Positions 33,740-46,643 of a stretch of 64,000 bases of DNA are shown piece after piece (positions within the stretch are counted from its first letter, which is position 1; each line of letters begins with the position of its first letter). The position numbers and the translations under genes were made by a program. The DNA is from Colletotrichum lupini. Taxonomy: Eukaryota > Ascomycota > Sordariomycetes > Glomerellales > Glomerellaceae. A model generated the notes under the pieces. That model was not told where the DNA came from and did no database searches. It saw only the letters and a program-made list of their open reading frames with translations. The stretch spans positions 372,001 to 436,000 of the forward strand of contig NC_064680.1 in the NCBI RefSeq assembly GCF_023278565.1. Reading direction: 5' to 3'.

Positions 33740-34937
33740 TGTGAATTGTAGAGGCCTTGATAAAAAGATCTTGGGAGTTTTCAAGGAGTGGAGTCTGTGG
33801 GAGGTGGGAAGACGATTTGTTTTCTTCAAGCCAGATGTCTCTAGATCTCGAGGCTCTTTATACTGAGAACCCAATGCCTCAAGATGTTTTAGAATGCCTC
33901 AGCCCGTGATAGCCTGCCTAGAATTTCGGGACCCGGCAGGACATAGGTAGGCAGCCGTACCCCGCTCGGACGGCCGTCAAGAGTCATCGGCTCCCGGAAA
34001 CGCATCGGATTGACGGGAACAAGACCATCTCTGAGTCAAAGTCCTATCGGTAACCTTGATGGGATTCAGTAAAATGGAGGAAGACACCGAGATCTGCGGG
34101 GTTCTGGGCTTGTGTTATGCGGCATGGTTCTAGGCCGGGGGGTTGCTGCCTGCGTCGCCTGAAATCCTTTGAGCCGCGAACCAGCCTAATGGACCGAAAG
34201 TCCCTTTCGAGCCTTTTATGGTACGTTTCGACTCTTTGGACTTGCATTCTTGCATCATTGCACATGGTATTCCTTGAACGCTGCCCAATAACATCGCTAA
34301 AGTTGGTTGATCAAACCGCCTTAGGCTACGGTTCAAGAGTGATGCGGCAAGTTTGCGTCTTGAAAGATTCGGAAGATTGAAGTTGGACGCATCATTAGAT
34401 CTTTCGATCTCAAGACTAGACTTGAATCGTTGTACTTGCACAATCACCGTCAAGACTCTTGAGGCTCTGAAGCGTCGTTGTCTTGGGAGTGGAGAGGATG
34501 ACAAGGGGCCACCAGCCACACGGCAAGGCAGCCGCCTCTGTGGCGCATGATTGTGGCGCGAAGGACCTTATTGATTAGGTCATCAATGGCCAAATGAGTC
34601 TTTTCTAATTCTGCCTTCACTTGACTGAGTGAGTAGTGACAACAATACTTCGTAGTAAATAGAGGATATGATGCACATGAATGATATCACGGTCGACGTC
34701 TTACAGACTCGTCTAGGACAAAGAAGCTCTTATGTATCTGATTCTACATACAAGCTGGCGTGGCCAGCGCACCGTCTTGCGAGGTGCATGATTTCTTCCC
34801 CCTGCTACTGTAAGTGCAACGCAGCGTATGCGAAAATGGTGCATCAATCGCCGTGTAATGTTTACTCTATCCCCAAAACTCCATAATTATGTCTCATGCC
34901 TTTTTTTCTTTTGCGTATATACAGCGACTAAGCGGAC
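33740..34937. other. AAA ATPase promoter and spacer
   Basis: Divergent from nothing obvious; the right side is the 3' end of HMG-CoA reductase. No gene recognised. A stretch at 34341-34358 shares about 17 bases with 4085-4101, discussed under rejected items. Confidence 0.45.
33857..33862 (-). promoter_or_regulatory. TATA box of the AAA ATPase gene
   Basis: TATAAA on the minus strand, 118 bases upstream of the ATG at 33739. An intact promoter suggests that any inactivation of the gene is recent. Confidence 0.4.
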
Positions 34938-37900
34938 TCAACGACGCGCCCGCTCGACAGCCGCTGCGCTCTTGCCAGCAGCCTTTTCAACGGCACTAGT
35001 CATGGCCAGGCCGACGGGTGTCATGGTTCCGCTGGCCGGAGCCGGGGTGTTGGTCCGCGTAGGGGGTGCGGAACGGTTGTGCTGCATGTGCGCTCTAACA
35101 AGGTGACCGGCAGCCAAGGCACTGCACAGTGACAGTTCACCAGCCAGGACACCAGCAGCAATAATACGGGCCAGACGGCGGGCGTTCTCGCCTGGGGTTG
35201 TGGGGTGGGGACCGCGAACACCGAGCATATCGAGCATAGCACTCTGGGGCTCAAGAATGGTTCCGCCACCGAGGGTACCGACTTCAAGCGAGGGCATGGA
35301 GACGGAGATTTGGAGAGAACCACGAAGGCTGGAGACCGTTAGTGGTAGCACATAAATATGGTACAGAATCGAGACTTACTTCTTCATGATGGTGATACAG
35401 TTGGCACTCTCCACGACTTGCGCAGGATCTTGTCCGGTGGCGAGGAAGATGGCGGCGACGATGTTGGCGGCATGGGCGTTGAAACCTCCGATGGAACCAG
35501 CCATGGCAGAGCCAATCAGGTTCTTGTCAACGTTGAGCTGGACGAGAGTGTCAACATCACTCTTGAGGACGTTCTTGACAACGTCGGCGGGAATAATAGC
35601 CTCGGCGACGACACTTTTTCCACGACCGTCAATCCAGTTGATAGCGGCGGCCTTCTTGTCCGTGCAGTAGTTACCAGAGACTGAAACGATGCTCATGTCC
35701 TCGAAACCCTCTGACGCCATGACGGAGAGAGCGTGCTCGACACCCTTGGAGATCATGTTCATACCCATAGCGTCACCAGTGGTCGTCTTGAAGCGGATGT
35801 AGAGGTTGGTTCCGGCCAGCGCAGTCTTCATGGTCTGAAGACGAGCAAAGTTACTGGTAGAGTTGAAAGCCTTCTTCATCGTGTTCTGGCCAGCCTCGGA
35901 ATCGAGCCAGATCTTGGCAGCGCCGGCACGTTCCAGAGTCTCGAACCCGACACAAGGTCCACGGGTCATGCCATCGCCAGTGAGGACGGTAACGGCACCG
36001 CCACCAGAGTTGATGGCCTTGCAGCCACGGCTGGCAGAGGCGACCAGGACACCCTCGGTGGTAGCCATGGGGATGAAGTAGCTCTGTCCGTCGATAACAA
36101 GAGGGCCAGCGACACCGACAGGCAGGGGAAGGTAACCGACGACATTCTCGCAGCAAGCGCCAAAGACACGCTCCCAGTTATAGTTGTGGTAGGGAAGCTT
36201 GGAGCGCTCGAGACCGTTAGTCAAGTCGGAAGTGGCGTTGGTGCGGGAGATGATGGAACGGCGAATCTTGACAGCGCGAGTGAAATCCTTCAAAGTGCGT
36301 TCGAGAGAGTAACCAGGAATCTTGCCACGGAGAGACATGCCGACAATCTCCTGATCAGTCATCTCGTGCACACGCTTCTCGGCAATCATCTTCTCGAGCT
36401 GGGCAATGGTGCGCTGCTCGACCGGAGTAGCAGGTTTACCAGATTTGGCCTCGGACTCGTCGTCGGTCTCCGCGGGTGTGGCAGGCCTAGGCGTCTCGGG
36501 AATATACTCGCCAAGGGGCAGGGTAGCCGAATCGGTATCGTTAAACTTTTCGGCGCGAGCGAGCTCCTTGGGGTCGATCTGGTGGTCGGGGACGTTGGGA
36601 TCCTTGATACCCCAGCGAGCAGCATTGAAGAGGTAGCCGTTCAGGGCAACACTCATGGCGAGGGCAACAATGATCCACTTGGAGAGAACGGGGTCCTCGA
36701 GACTCTTCAGGATACTGCCAACCATGCGGCCGCCCATACCGTAGCTCTCGAAAGTGTCGTACTCATCCTCGTGCTTCTGGCCAGACTTGCTAGCAGGAGA
36801 AGGAAGCGCGTAGTGGATGGAGGGGTACTCGAGCTCGTACTTGATGGGTGTAAGGACAGTAACAACGGTGGGGCGCTCGTTGGCCTTTGCGGATTCTAAA
36901 ATGGCGTCGAGGCCGTTTGAGGCAACCTTGAAGGGGTCGACAGGAGGAGCAGTGACAACGGCGCTGAGGCCGCCAGTGAGGGAAGACAAGCTGGGGAGAG
37001 AGCTAGAGTTGCGGAAAGGAATGGTGCAGATGTTGATGGCGTTGATCAGGACGAAACCGCTGACCATAAGCACCTTGAATTTGGGAACGTTGCTGCTCTT
37101 CATCTGCTTGCCGAACAAAGAAGTCTCCTTGGGGGCCTTGCCGTCGAACTCGGGCCAATCGTTGCTCTTGGCCACGTTCTCGGCCACGCGGTGGCTGACG
37201 CCGTCGTCTTCAAGGGCGCGGCGCATCTGGACATGGCGCTTGATGCGGTTGATCTCGAGCTTGATGCTCAGGATGGCGGTATAGAAGGAGAAGAGAAGGA
37301 TGCAGTCGAAGAAGAGAATCCAGGCGGCAAGGAAGCAGAACTGCTGGAGGCCACCCTGGACGCCAGAGGCAGCACCGAGAACGAGAATACCGATCTCGAT
37401 GGCGTAATCCTTGACAATATCGTAGCCCTTCTCCTTGATGGCTGCCTGCACAGCGTACTGGATGACGTTGGGGGATGACACGTCGGACTTCTTGCTGGAC
37501 TTTCTGGTATCCTTGTTCTCTTGCGGCCGGCGGTGCTCAACAGCGTGGGAGAGCACGGCACGGGTAAGAATGATGTTCTTCTCGAATCCAATGGTCACAA
37601 CCAAGAATGGCAGGCCCTCAGACAGCAGCACCATCGTGATTGGGACACCGAGCTTGGTGGTGACAAGCAGACCAAACAGGAAGGCGAAGACGGAGGAGAA
37701 GAGGACGTTGGTGAAGAGCCAGAAGTTGGAGCCCATGCGGCGCATGGAGAGGAAGAGGGAGACAAAGGTCAGGTGCATGGACAGGTAGCCAAGGACCATG
37801 ATGAAGATGTCGAGAGCCTCGGCGTTCTTGAGCAGGTCGAGGAACTCTGTCCAGCCGTTGCGAGCCCACTGCACCAGACTGTTACGGGTGTGAACCTTGG

Positions 37901-38531
37901 CAGCCTTCATAATCCACATCTTCTTCTCCTTGCCGTGCATTGTCTCGGTCTCGTCGCTGGTGGCATCGGGAATCTCCTGGGCTACTGACAGGAACTCGGC
38001 GGCCTGGGAGTAGGGTACGGCGAAGGCGAGAGCACTGTCCTGGGAGTAGGTGGTGAGAGAGTTGGAGGTCGAGGGAAGCGAGGTAATGGAGAGGTTCTGG
38101 GGAATCGGGACGGCGTGGGTGCGCGGGGCGGTGTTGATCGACTCGGGAGACTGAGACTCGGGGAAGACGAGGGTCAGGAGGGCCTGGTGGTCGACCTCAC
38201 CGGCGATGGAGGCCTCGGGCTCGACATTCTGCCATTTCCAGGCAGTTTCGGGACCGGCTTGCAGGCGTCGGCTGCCCTCGACGAGGGATGACCAGTCGGC
38301 GGTGCGAACGCTGATGGTGGCATCGAACAAGCTCTCCTGCAGCAATCCAACGTAGGAAGTGCTGGCCAAGACCGCAACAATGACAACGGTATGGATAGGG
38401 TGCGAGCAGGCGAGCTTGGAGAGGAACTTTAGGGCGGGCGTGATCTTTTTGTTGACCCAGGAGGGAGCGGCGGCCTGAGCGGCGGGCTGCTCACCCCGAA
38501 AACGGCGGGGGAGAAGTGTCGAGGATATCAT
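34938..38531 (-). CDS. 3-hydroxy-3-methylglutaryl-CoA reductase
   Basis: Two exons, 38531-35380 and 35328-34938, joined as [16 protein letters not shown], giving 1180 residues, the full length of ascomycete HMG-CoA reductases. It reduces HMG-CoA to mevalonate with two NADPH, the committed step to sterols and isoprenoids, in the ER membrane. Seen: an N-terminal membrane domain with a sterol-sensing region (around [20 protein letters not shown] and the following spans), a charged linker, then the catalytic domain with [44 protein letters not shown] and VGTLGGGT. The catalytic His lies in [11 protein letters not shown] near the C-terminus. Sterol feedback through the sensing domain is likely from family knowledge. 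No terpene-cluster genes are adjacent, so this is probably the housekeeping copy. Confidence 0.97.
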
Positions 38532-38804
38532 GGCGAAAGTTGCGGTGAATCAAGATCGTCTATTAGAAGGAAGGCATTGGTGTACAACGACCGAAGAGAA
38601 GAGGACGAAGGCGGAGCTTGTTTGCTGCGATTAGTGATTGAAGGACTTTCGGAAGCCGGGCAAGAGGCAATTGTGCGCGAAAAGACGCGGAGGGGTGGTT
38701 GGTGTCTTTGGTGGAAGAGAGAGGCAGAGAGCGATGGGTTGGCTGGAATTTGGGTTGAGGAATTTTGGCGACGGAGATGAGATGGGATTGTGTGGGATGC
38801 GCGC

Positions 38805-38837
38805 TGCGGTGCGATGCGATGCGGTGCGGTGCAATGC
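38805..38837 (+). repeat. Pentamer tandem repeat TGCGR
   Basis: About 6.6 copies of TGCGG/TGCGA/TGCAA in the HMG-CoA reductase upstream region. Probably a simple microsatellite, possibly in the 5' leader. Confidence 0.8.
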
Positions 38838-39718
38838 CGATTGGAGGGTTGTATTGGACGTACCTGTTGAGCCAACGCCGTTGACGTCGTTTTGGAGTTT
38901 AGATTTTGCAGCAAAGTGCCTCAAAAGCTCACACGCCACGATGACACGAGAGAGGGGGAAGACAAGTTTTCGAGAGGGACGGCCAGTGAGCAAAATAAAA
39001 TTAAAGAGGTGGTTGCGAAAGGTGTCGGAGATCGAGGGTGGTGGTCGCGGAGAGCCGAAGTCGCAAGGAGCTGTTGAAGTGCTCGAATCGGAGACGGGAG
39101 TGGATTGCTCAGTTCCTGTTGAAGAGGATGCCTTGCAAAAGGGGTGGGGGGAGAAGATCGCTCAGAAGGGGAGAGGGAGAGGAGCAAGACGAGAATCAAG
39201 AGTCGCGATGCAACGGGCAGCCAGGTACCTTTTAAAGATATGGAGACCACCACGGCACTAAGGTATTCACAAGTGGCGTAGCGGGGGGGCGAGGATCAAG
39301 AGAGCAGAGAAACAGACAGGATAAGACCTTGTGGTCAAAGGAGCAACAACCTGCCTGACCTTGATAAAAAGAGGTGTGAAGGATAAGATAGGAGAGAGGC
39401 ACGAGGGGATAGGAGCGAGCTTAAGCAATGGTTCGTGTTCCTCCCACCTTAACTTTCGCAGTAAGTACCTTTGCAGTAAGGTGCAGGGAATAACAACACA
39501 GAAAATAAGATCAAAAAACCAAAAAAGAGAGTTGCCAGACACCCGGATGCTTGTCAATGGCACAGCGAACGGAGGGAGCAAGCAGCCAGGTGAGGTGCTC
39601 TAGGTACTTGTTGTTTTGTGGCAAAGCCTATACGTAAGAAAGTATCTCGAGGATCCACTTTGGGACGGAAAGTGAAATGATGGTAATCCCAGCGACATGT
39701 TGGCGCAAGTTGTGTATC

Positions 39719-39748
39719 TTTTTTTTTTTTTTTCTTTTTTTTTTTTTT
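39719..39748 (+). repeat. Poly-T tract
   Basis: Thirty bases, all T except one C at 39734. A homopolymer of this length is prone to slippage and nucleosome-free; on the minus strand it lies about 1.2 kb upstream of HMG-CoA reductase. Confidence 0.85.
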
Positions 39749-42700
39749 GTGGTGGTGGGCAATGAGGATGAGCAGTGCCAACCATGGGATGGCCATTCTG
39801 GGCCGAAGAGGAACACGGCAAGAGAGAGAAAAAAGAAAAAAAGTGATGAATTGGACAAGGGTGGAAGATACGTACCTAGTTTCTGCCCCACCAAGTGCAA
39901 ATTTACCGATGATGGTCCGCGCCGATGTACCGCGGGACTCTGAGAGGTACACTCGCAGACTAATCCCAGAAAGGCAGAGCACACCGTCGTATTATCACGC
40001 CGAACCAAATGCGCACAGGGTGCTCTCGTTGTATCGTGCCCAACACTGATTCGAGAGCTTCAACGGTCTAAGGTACCTAGTGTTCATTTGTTTCTTCAGA
40101 GGCTGGCAGACGTTGGGCTTTGTGACAAGTTGGTGCGCCTGTCACCTCCCATTCGCGGCAGCAACCAGCCTACCTTGGGTATTGCCATCCGCTAAGACCA
40201 TCTTGCGGAGTGTTGGGAAAGGCCAGGCGGGCACTAAAGGCTTCCACCGTCACTAACGTCTATCACAGTATCTTTTGTACGTCCAACTTGGGCAAAGTGC
40301 GAATGTTCAAAGCCAACCTAATACCTAGGTAAGCGCACGTAAGGCAGTAGCAAATGTGTCATTGGGAGCCACGGCACTGCCTAGCTGCAGACGACGCACC
40401 CGCACGGATGGCGCGTCACATCTCATCCACTCGTTGCTCTTTGCTCTAGGTAATGTGCCATACTATGTGGCTCTGCTGTTAGTCTCTGCGATTTTTCGGT
40501 CAGAGAGAACTCAAAAATGTCATTGGAGAAGCAGCAGTGGAAAGGTTTCGTTCTGCAGAATAGATCAACAGCTGAGACCCAGCTAAATCAGCCTCAAATG
40601 CAGTTTGCTCGACTTGAAGGTGTGATGTTTGCTTGATGATCTGGATGTTTGAACCCCAATTGTACCCATCTTATCAGCTTATCAGGCCTGCTTGAGACAT
40701 GCAGCACGCCTCGCTTCCAAATCGAATAAGCCGATAACGCACCTCAAGATCAGCCACGCTTATTCGTATCTTGCCTTTGGCATAGAATACTCTGGTGCCT
40801 AATTCCAATGGAAGTCTGACTTTGTGAACTTGTCAAGACTCTCCAATTTCCAAGAGCACCGCCGCCTGGTCGCCGCGTCATACCTACAAACACGGGACCT
40901 GCTGCGACAATTCTTCAGCTGCTGTGCCCCAAAGAGACGGATGAAGCAAGGTAACCACAGACACAGCAGGGACGGTGGTAGTAAGGCGTCGAGGGGCTAG
41001 GCGTGTTGCAGCACCTGTGCGCCATGCGTCGTGCGTCCTTCTGTGTGGTTAAGTCGCTTCTGGAAGGCCGCCTTTTGCTGTTGAAATGCGTCGAGGTGAT
41101 AGGAACGTGGGGCTCCTTTACCTTAAACGACCCGAACTGAAACCTGAGCTCAGATGAAGATGATGAACTGTGTATCACTGGGCGTGGTTTCCTTCTTCGC
41201 ATCCTTTTTCGTAGGGTACCTTACCTTGGGTAAGGTAGCTATACCTTGGTATCCGTACCTTCTTCGATACAATGAAGGAAGCGAACAGTTCTTCTTTCCA
41301 GTCCCCAAATCGAATGAGAATTGACACCTACAAAATGTTCCGATTAGGAAAGGCGGCTTTGATTAGAATTGCAGTGGGTCTCCCGCTCCTGCAGCAGTGC
41401 AACGATGGTGGATGGCTCCTTCCTGCTGCTTTTCGTTGGCACTGCATTCTGCTCCTGCATTTGAGACGCCATTTTTCTAAAGGTCCTTGCTATCCGTACA
41501 AGTTTCCCAATTCCGTTTGGTTGCAAAAACAATTCAGTTCAACTCCGTTCATGCATACATCATCTTGGACTTACGTTATCACGGATAGATAACTGTGCCG
41601 CATGAGCCTCACCTGCGACATCTCACTGCTGGTACGAAAAGATGACTCTGCTCAAATTCCTACCTCAGTCTCACGATGCGCAAGACCCCTTGTCGAAAAC
41701 TCTTCCATCCCCTGCCAGCCTCCCCAGATGGAGAAATGCCACTCGACATGGCCATTCATCCAGATTGTAATTAATGCCCAGACGGGAGACAAGAGACTTT
41801 TCTCTGCCCTCTTCCAGCCCTTTTCAAAGTCTCTAGCCTCTCTCGGACTATCCCCTCTTGCGGGCCTGATCTGATAATGAGGGAAAATCCTCCTGCCCAC
41901 TCAACTTGAATCCCCCCTCCTCCCGGTCCTTTCTCATGTTATCTTGACGTTTCCGGCCTTGGTGGGCATCAGCGGGTACAGTCCGGCGGTGAAGCTCCAG
42001 TCACGGTCAAAGGTTCGTCGCCAATGTCCATCAACGTCAGATCTGTGCAGCGAACCCCTGGCGATCTCCCTGTATTATTCTTGCCTTGTTCCCCGTCTTT
42101 GTTTCTTACCTGGCACCCACCCTCCTCAAGCCTTGTCAGTGGTCTCCTCACTGGATCCCCGAAAGTCTGCGCCTGCATACACCAGCTGAAGGTCCCGAGT
42201 CTGCCCTTTCCCCCGGGCCTTGCTGCTCTGTCGCGGGGCCACGGATCCTTCGCGACCCGCCACTATCCAAGCATCGCTGACCACGTCGACGACGGCACAG
42301 CGAGTCCTTGTTACTCTATCCGTACACTACTCCGTAGACTGAGAATGTCTACGAACACGCTATGGATACTCCAGGCTGTCAGTCAATTCTGCTCGCTGGC
42401 TGTTACGAACCAAGCCCGCAGGGTAGGCAAGCTACTTTGCTAGCGGCCGTTGACGAGCTACAATAGCTATGGCCTTACTACAAGTAGAGGCAAGAAGACA
42501 ATCTTAATCTCAGACATGACGACAAAGGGGAGAGCACAGAATACGGATACACGGCCGTTCCATCGTTGCCAAGCTACGTAACCTCTCACATCGCCTCAAG
42601 CTATCCATGCATACAAATACAGCACCTGTGTAACCGGGGAAGAGCTGTATCAATGCATGTGCTCAAAGTATACACCATTGAAGCTGATGCTGGTAAACCC

Positions 42701-42865
42701 AGCTCGGCGGTTCCCCAAACGCCATCAGTCTCTGAAACAACAGATATCCCGAACTCATCGCATAACCTATCTTGGAGGGAACACGGAAGCATCGTTGGCC
42801 TCTGCTCTGGGGTTTTCGGTGTCAAAGATATCAGACGGCTTTGGAGTACAACGTTGATCGGCCCC

Positions 42866-43682
42866 TCAACCCCGTCCAACCGCTCCAACCCTACGGACCT
42901 CCGGGCCCTCCATGCTGATGATCTTGACTCCGCTGGCCTCCAGGGCGCCCTTGCACTCGTCCCATTTCTCAGCGTCCACCGGCCTGGTACCCTCTTCCAC
43001 GATGAAGGTCCGGAACCCCTCCTTCTGGGCATCCAGGGCGGTACACTTGACGCAGTAGTCACCAGCCAGACCGACCACATAGACGTCCGTGACGCGCTTG
43101 TCCTTGAGAGAGGCCGCAAGTCCGCTGTCGGACACTCTGGGTGATTGGAAGGGGTCGTAAAAGACGCTGTACATCTCAACGTCCTTATTCTGGCCCTTTT
43201 CGATAACAGTGTCTACGGCCGAGGCATCTAGCTCCGGCACCAGGGCTGCACCGGGCGTACCCTGTACACAGTGCACTGGCCACAGGCGGGTGTGGAATGT
43301 CTCGGCGCTGTTTCGCGGGTTGACGATATCGATGGCATCGACGAAGGGTTGCTTGCCATCGTGGTTTGATGCGAACGAGATGTGGTCTTGGGGATGCCAG
43401 TCTTTCGTAGCAATCTTGATCGTGAACGGCAGGCGTAGTAGTGAGTTGACAACGGGATGAATGTCGCGGCCGTTTGCCACGGCAAGTGAGCCGTTCTCGA
43501 GGCGATATTAGTCTCACTCACTCTCAGCGGCGACGAGAGCTCACTTGAGGCTTCACACCGCGAATGGGCCAAGATGTGACGAACTAAGAAGTCAAACGTC
43601 CATCTCAGGTACTTACAGGCGGGCAAAAGTCTTCTTGAAAGTCAACGACGATCAGCGCTGGTCTGAATAGGTCCTCGGACAT
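42866..43682 (-). CDS. PNC1: Nicotinamidase (PNC1-like)
   Basis: Two exons, 43682-43617 and 43495-42866, joined as DFCPP-NGSLAV, giving 231 residues. The enzyme converts nicotinamide to nicotinic acid for NAD salvage and relieves sirtuin inhibition. Seen: the isochorismatase-fold start LIVVDFQEDF with catalytic Asp14, KDWHPQDHISF with metal ligands Asp54 and His56, WPVHCVQGTPGA, an EKG with the probable catalytic Lys, and LAGDYCVKCTAL with the nucleophilic Cys. Cytosolic or nuclear, no targeting signal seen. The upstream in-frame ATG at 43793 would add a 37-residue unstructured leader; the shorter start MSEDLFRPALIVVDF is the family norm. Confidence 0.93.
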
Positions 43683-45600
43683 GGTGGCTGATGCGTAGTA
43701 CCTAGTCGCTTGCCGTGGTTCTGGGGGCTGTCGAAACGGCTCGTTCTGGCTGTGTGGCTGGGCAGATGAACGAGTCAAGGGTCGACCAGTCAAAGTAGTT
43801 GAAGCGTCCTAGGCTTGACAGCAAGGTGGTGGCTTGTGAGATATCGCGTGTCGCGTGCTGCGCATCGAGGCAGAGGGGTAGTTAGATGGGTGCGCAATTC
43901 GTGATGGCATCAATGATAACGTCAGCTTTCTTCGCCTGCTTATCGCCAACGGCGGGGAATCACTTCCCTGGAGTACGTAGTAAGGTACCTAGTGGGAAAC
44001 CTGGTCTGTGATAAGTGAGTCTAGGGGTCCTTGCAGCGAAATTACAGGCTTTGGGACGCTATTGGCAGGCGCAAATTGCAGCAGCCCGATCTGCGGCAGC
44101 TGTTCAAACTTCAAAGGACGGGGACACAGGTAAGGTCACTTATCATTATCGGGCACCTCAGTCTTGGGTCAGGTACCTATCTTATCTTATCTTGGCTTAT
44201 CGTCATCAGGTGAGGTACCTGAGGCAATCCCCAAAACGGGCACCCAAACCTGCCAAAGTACTCCGTACCTAACAACAAAGCTTTTGCCCAGTGGACTCCC
44301 AACTCCAACTCCAAAGTGCGACACAACCACAGGATTAACACCCACCAGCTTGATTCGCCCACTCGCCGTGGATTGTCCCTTGATGTTGTCTCCATCCTGA
44401 ACTGAGCAGGAGCTCGGCCCTCGCAGCTTGACACACAACACATCATTGGCCTGAGGTGCCGGGAGCCATGTTGATGTGAGGAACCCCTGCCAGGTCCCGA
44501 GCATTCCTACGGGCCAGGACGCAGGCACTGGGAGTCTGGTAATGGAGGGCATCAATGCGCCACCCTCCAAGAGCTGAAGCTGAGCCAAGCCCGCCTCGGC
44601 AATGTCAGCGCTCCAGTCTTGACTCTCTGGGAATCCTGGGTCTAGGAGCTTGTCTCGCCCTCCACAGTCCACCTGCGGCTGATGGCGCCAACCATCCACC
44701 AGTGCCACCCCACGGGGGATCTCAATGACCACTCTGAGGCAGACGTTGTGCTAAGTTTCGAGACGGCTCATTGGGTTGTGGCCGACGCTGTGAGATATGG
44801 GTTGGGCATCTCGAGCAGTTGCTGAATGCTCTAACCGCTACCACCAACGCTGCCCAACAGTTCGAGGTTCAGTTGCAGCAGGCAAGGCAGGATAGGAACA
44901 GCTACAGATCACATCCTCGTCAAATGCCGTCGTTTGAGTCAACCATCTGCGTATTGTGCCAGAATGCTCCCCCGGGCGTCAGTGAAGATCCGAGCTCGGC
45001 CGGGACAACTGGTTCGGTACGCAGTTGGACACTCCGTTTGCCGGCTCATTCACACTGACAATCGTTTCCCAAATATCCTCAGCTCGCCGATCGAGACGTC
45101 ATTCCCATCCAGTACTCAACGATTTCTCAAGTACGCATACAAGCCAACCGGCAGATTCTAGCACCAGGCTGGCACGACTGGCACGCCAATCTGTTAGCAG
45201 AGCTCTCAGCTGTCCAGTGTCCACACCTCACCAGTATCAAAGCTCCCGCCTCAGAGCTCCCCTCGAGCTGAGTCGTGGACAGAGAGCTCCAGTCCCCATT
45301 CTGGACCTGCGTCTCAGCCCTGTTGTGTCTCTCTCCAATCAAAAGCACCAAATGGCCGTTCAACTGTGGAAGACTCCGAGAGCTGCTGCCGCCGTGTCTC
45401 GACGTGCCACATCAGACGGCAGCCAGCCACTTCAGAGGTGACAGCCCAATAGTGCGATGCAACGGGTTAGCCTGTCGCACGGGTCACTCGCTGGAGGGGG
45501 AACGGCGATATCTGATAAGAGCTCCAAGCTCCGCGTTTGCGTCGCAGGTTGCCAAAGAACCGACAACGCTCTTACACATACAGCTTCAACATAACTGAAG
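43683..45600. other. Intergenic with GGTACC palindromes
   Basis: Holds the nicotinamidase promoter and the nuclease promoter, divergent. A minus-strand frame at 44187-44732 has 181 codons but no domain. AGGTACCT occurs at 43983, 44171 and 44213, the densest cluster of this palindrome in the window. Confidence 0.5.
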
Positions 45601-46643
45601 ATGCGTCTCTCTACTATTCTCCTGGCCGCGGTCGCCAGACCGGTCGTTTCTTGGGGCAATGTCGGTCACCGCACCGTCGGATATCTCGCCGAGAAGTACC
45701 TGACTGATGAAGCCGCCGCCATCTACGGAGACCTGCTCGCCAACGATCGCAACTATGACTTCTCTGATGCTGCGACTTGGGCCGATACACTCAGAGGCCA
45801 CATGGGCTGGGTAAGCAAGTATCACTACATCAGTACGAATCCTGTCCCTTGACCATGCCATAGCCACGCTCGCAAGATCCCAAAGCTCACGACTTGCCAG
45901 ATCCCCGCGACGACCCCCCTAGTATGTGCGGCATGAAGTACCCTCAAGACTGCCCATCCAGCGGCTGCATCATCTCCGCCATCACAAACTACGTAAGAAC
46001 CACCCTTGCATCGCAGCAATCATCAAGACTGACCTGCTCGGACCAGACATCTCAAATACTCGATACGAGCCTCCCACACATTGACCGCAAGAACGCGACA
46101 ATGTTTGTAATACACTTCCTGGGCGATATCCATCAGCCCCTGCACGCCACAGGTCTCCTTCGCGGCGGCAACGACATCCGGCCCGTCTGCTGGCGCCGCC
46201 AGCCCAATCACGGTGTCTGCAACGGCCCAATGAGCCTGCACTCCGTCTGGGATACCCAGATTCCGCACCGCATCCGCGGTCTGCCGCCGCACCTGAGCAT
46301 TCCGCAGGAGAAGGTTGCCGCCGCCTCATGGGCAGCTGACCTCTATCAACGCCAAGAGCAGGCGGGTGTCAACGCAACGGACGGGCAGTGCATTGATCTC
46401 AAGACGGGTTCGTGTGCGTTGGGCTGGGCCACGGAGTCGAATGCGTACGTCTGTTCGCACGTGCTGAAGAAGGGTCTGGCTTGGTTGAAGTCGAATGACC
46501 TCAGCGAGGGGTACTTTGATGAGAACTGGGAAGTCGTTGATGAGGTGATTGGGAAGGCGGGCGTGAGGCTGGGAGCGTGGCTGAACGCCATTGCCGAGAG
46601 ATTATCTGCTGAGAAGAAGGAGCCTGTGTTTGAGGATCTTTGA
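45601..46643 (+). CDS. Secreted S1/P1-type zinc nuclease
   Basis: Three exons, 45601-45832, 45901-45992 and 46047-46643, giving 306 residues. It should cleave single-stranded DNA and RNA and remove 3' phosphates outside the cell. The signal peptide ends at Ser17, so the mature protein starts with Trp18, whose amino group is the first zinc ligand in this family. Further ligands seen are His23 (WGNVGH), Asp62 (TWAD), His75 (KYHYINP), HFLGDIHQPLH and HSVWD. The first donor is taken as GTACGA at 45833. A better-looking GTAAGC at 45811 would delete VSKYHYI, including a zinc ligand, so it is rejected on protein grounds. Several Cys pairs suggest disulfides. It probably serves nutrient scavenging, perhaps attack on extracellular DNA. 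Confidence 0.9.

Larger units (their letters stand above)
38532..42865. other. HMG-CoA reductase promoter and long gene-free region
   Basis: About 4.3 kb. The first kilobase is purine-rich on the plus strand, thus pyrimidine-rich on the HMG-CoA reductase coding strand, as in fungal promoters and long 5' leaders. Further right are a poly-T tract, several AGGTACCT palindromes (39223, 40071 and others) and GC-mixed sequence with short frames only. I see no supported gene between 39.6 and 42.8 kb. Confidence 0.5.

Noticed and set aside
35733..36899. Long plus-strand frame of 388 codons
   Set aside because: Antisense shadow of HMG-CoA reductase.
44187..44732. 181-codon minus-strand frame
   Set aside because: No recognisable domain or targeting signal; lies in a region with repeated palindromes. 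Kept as unsupported.
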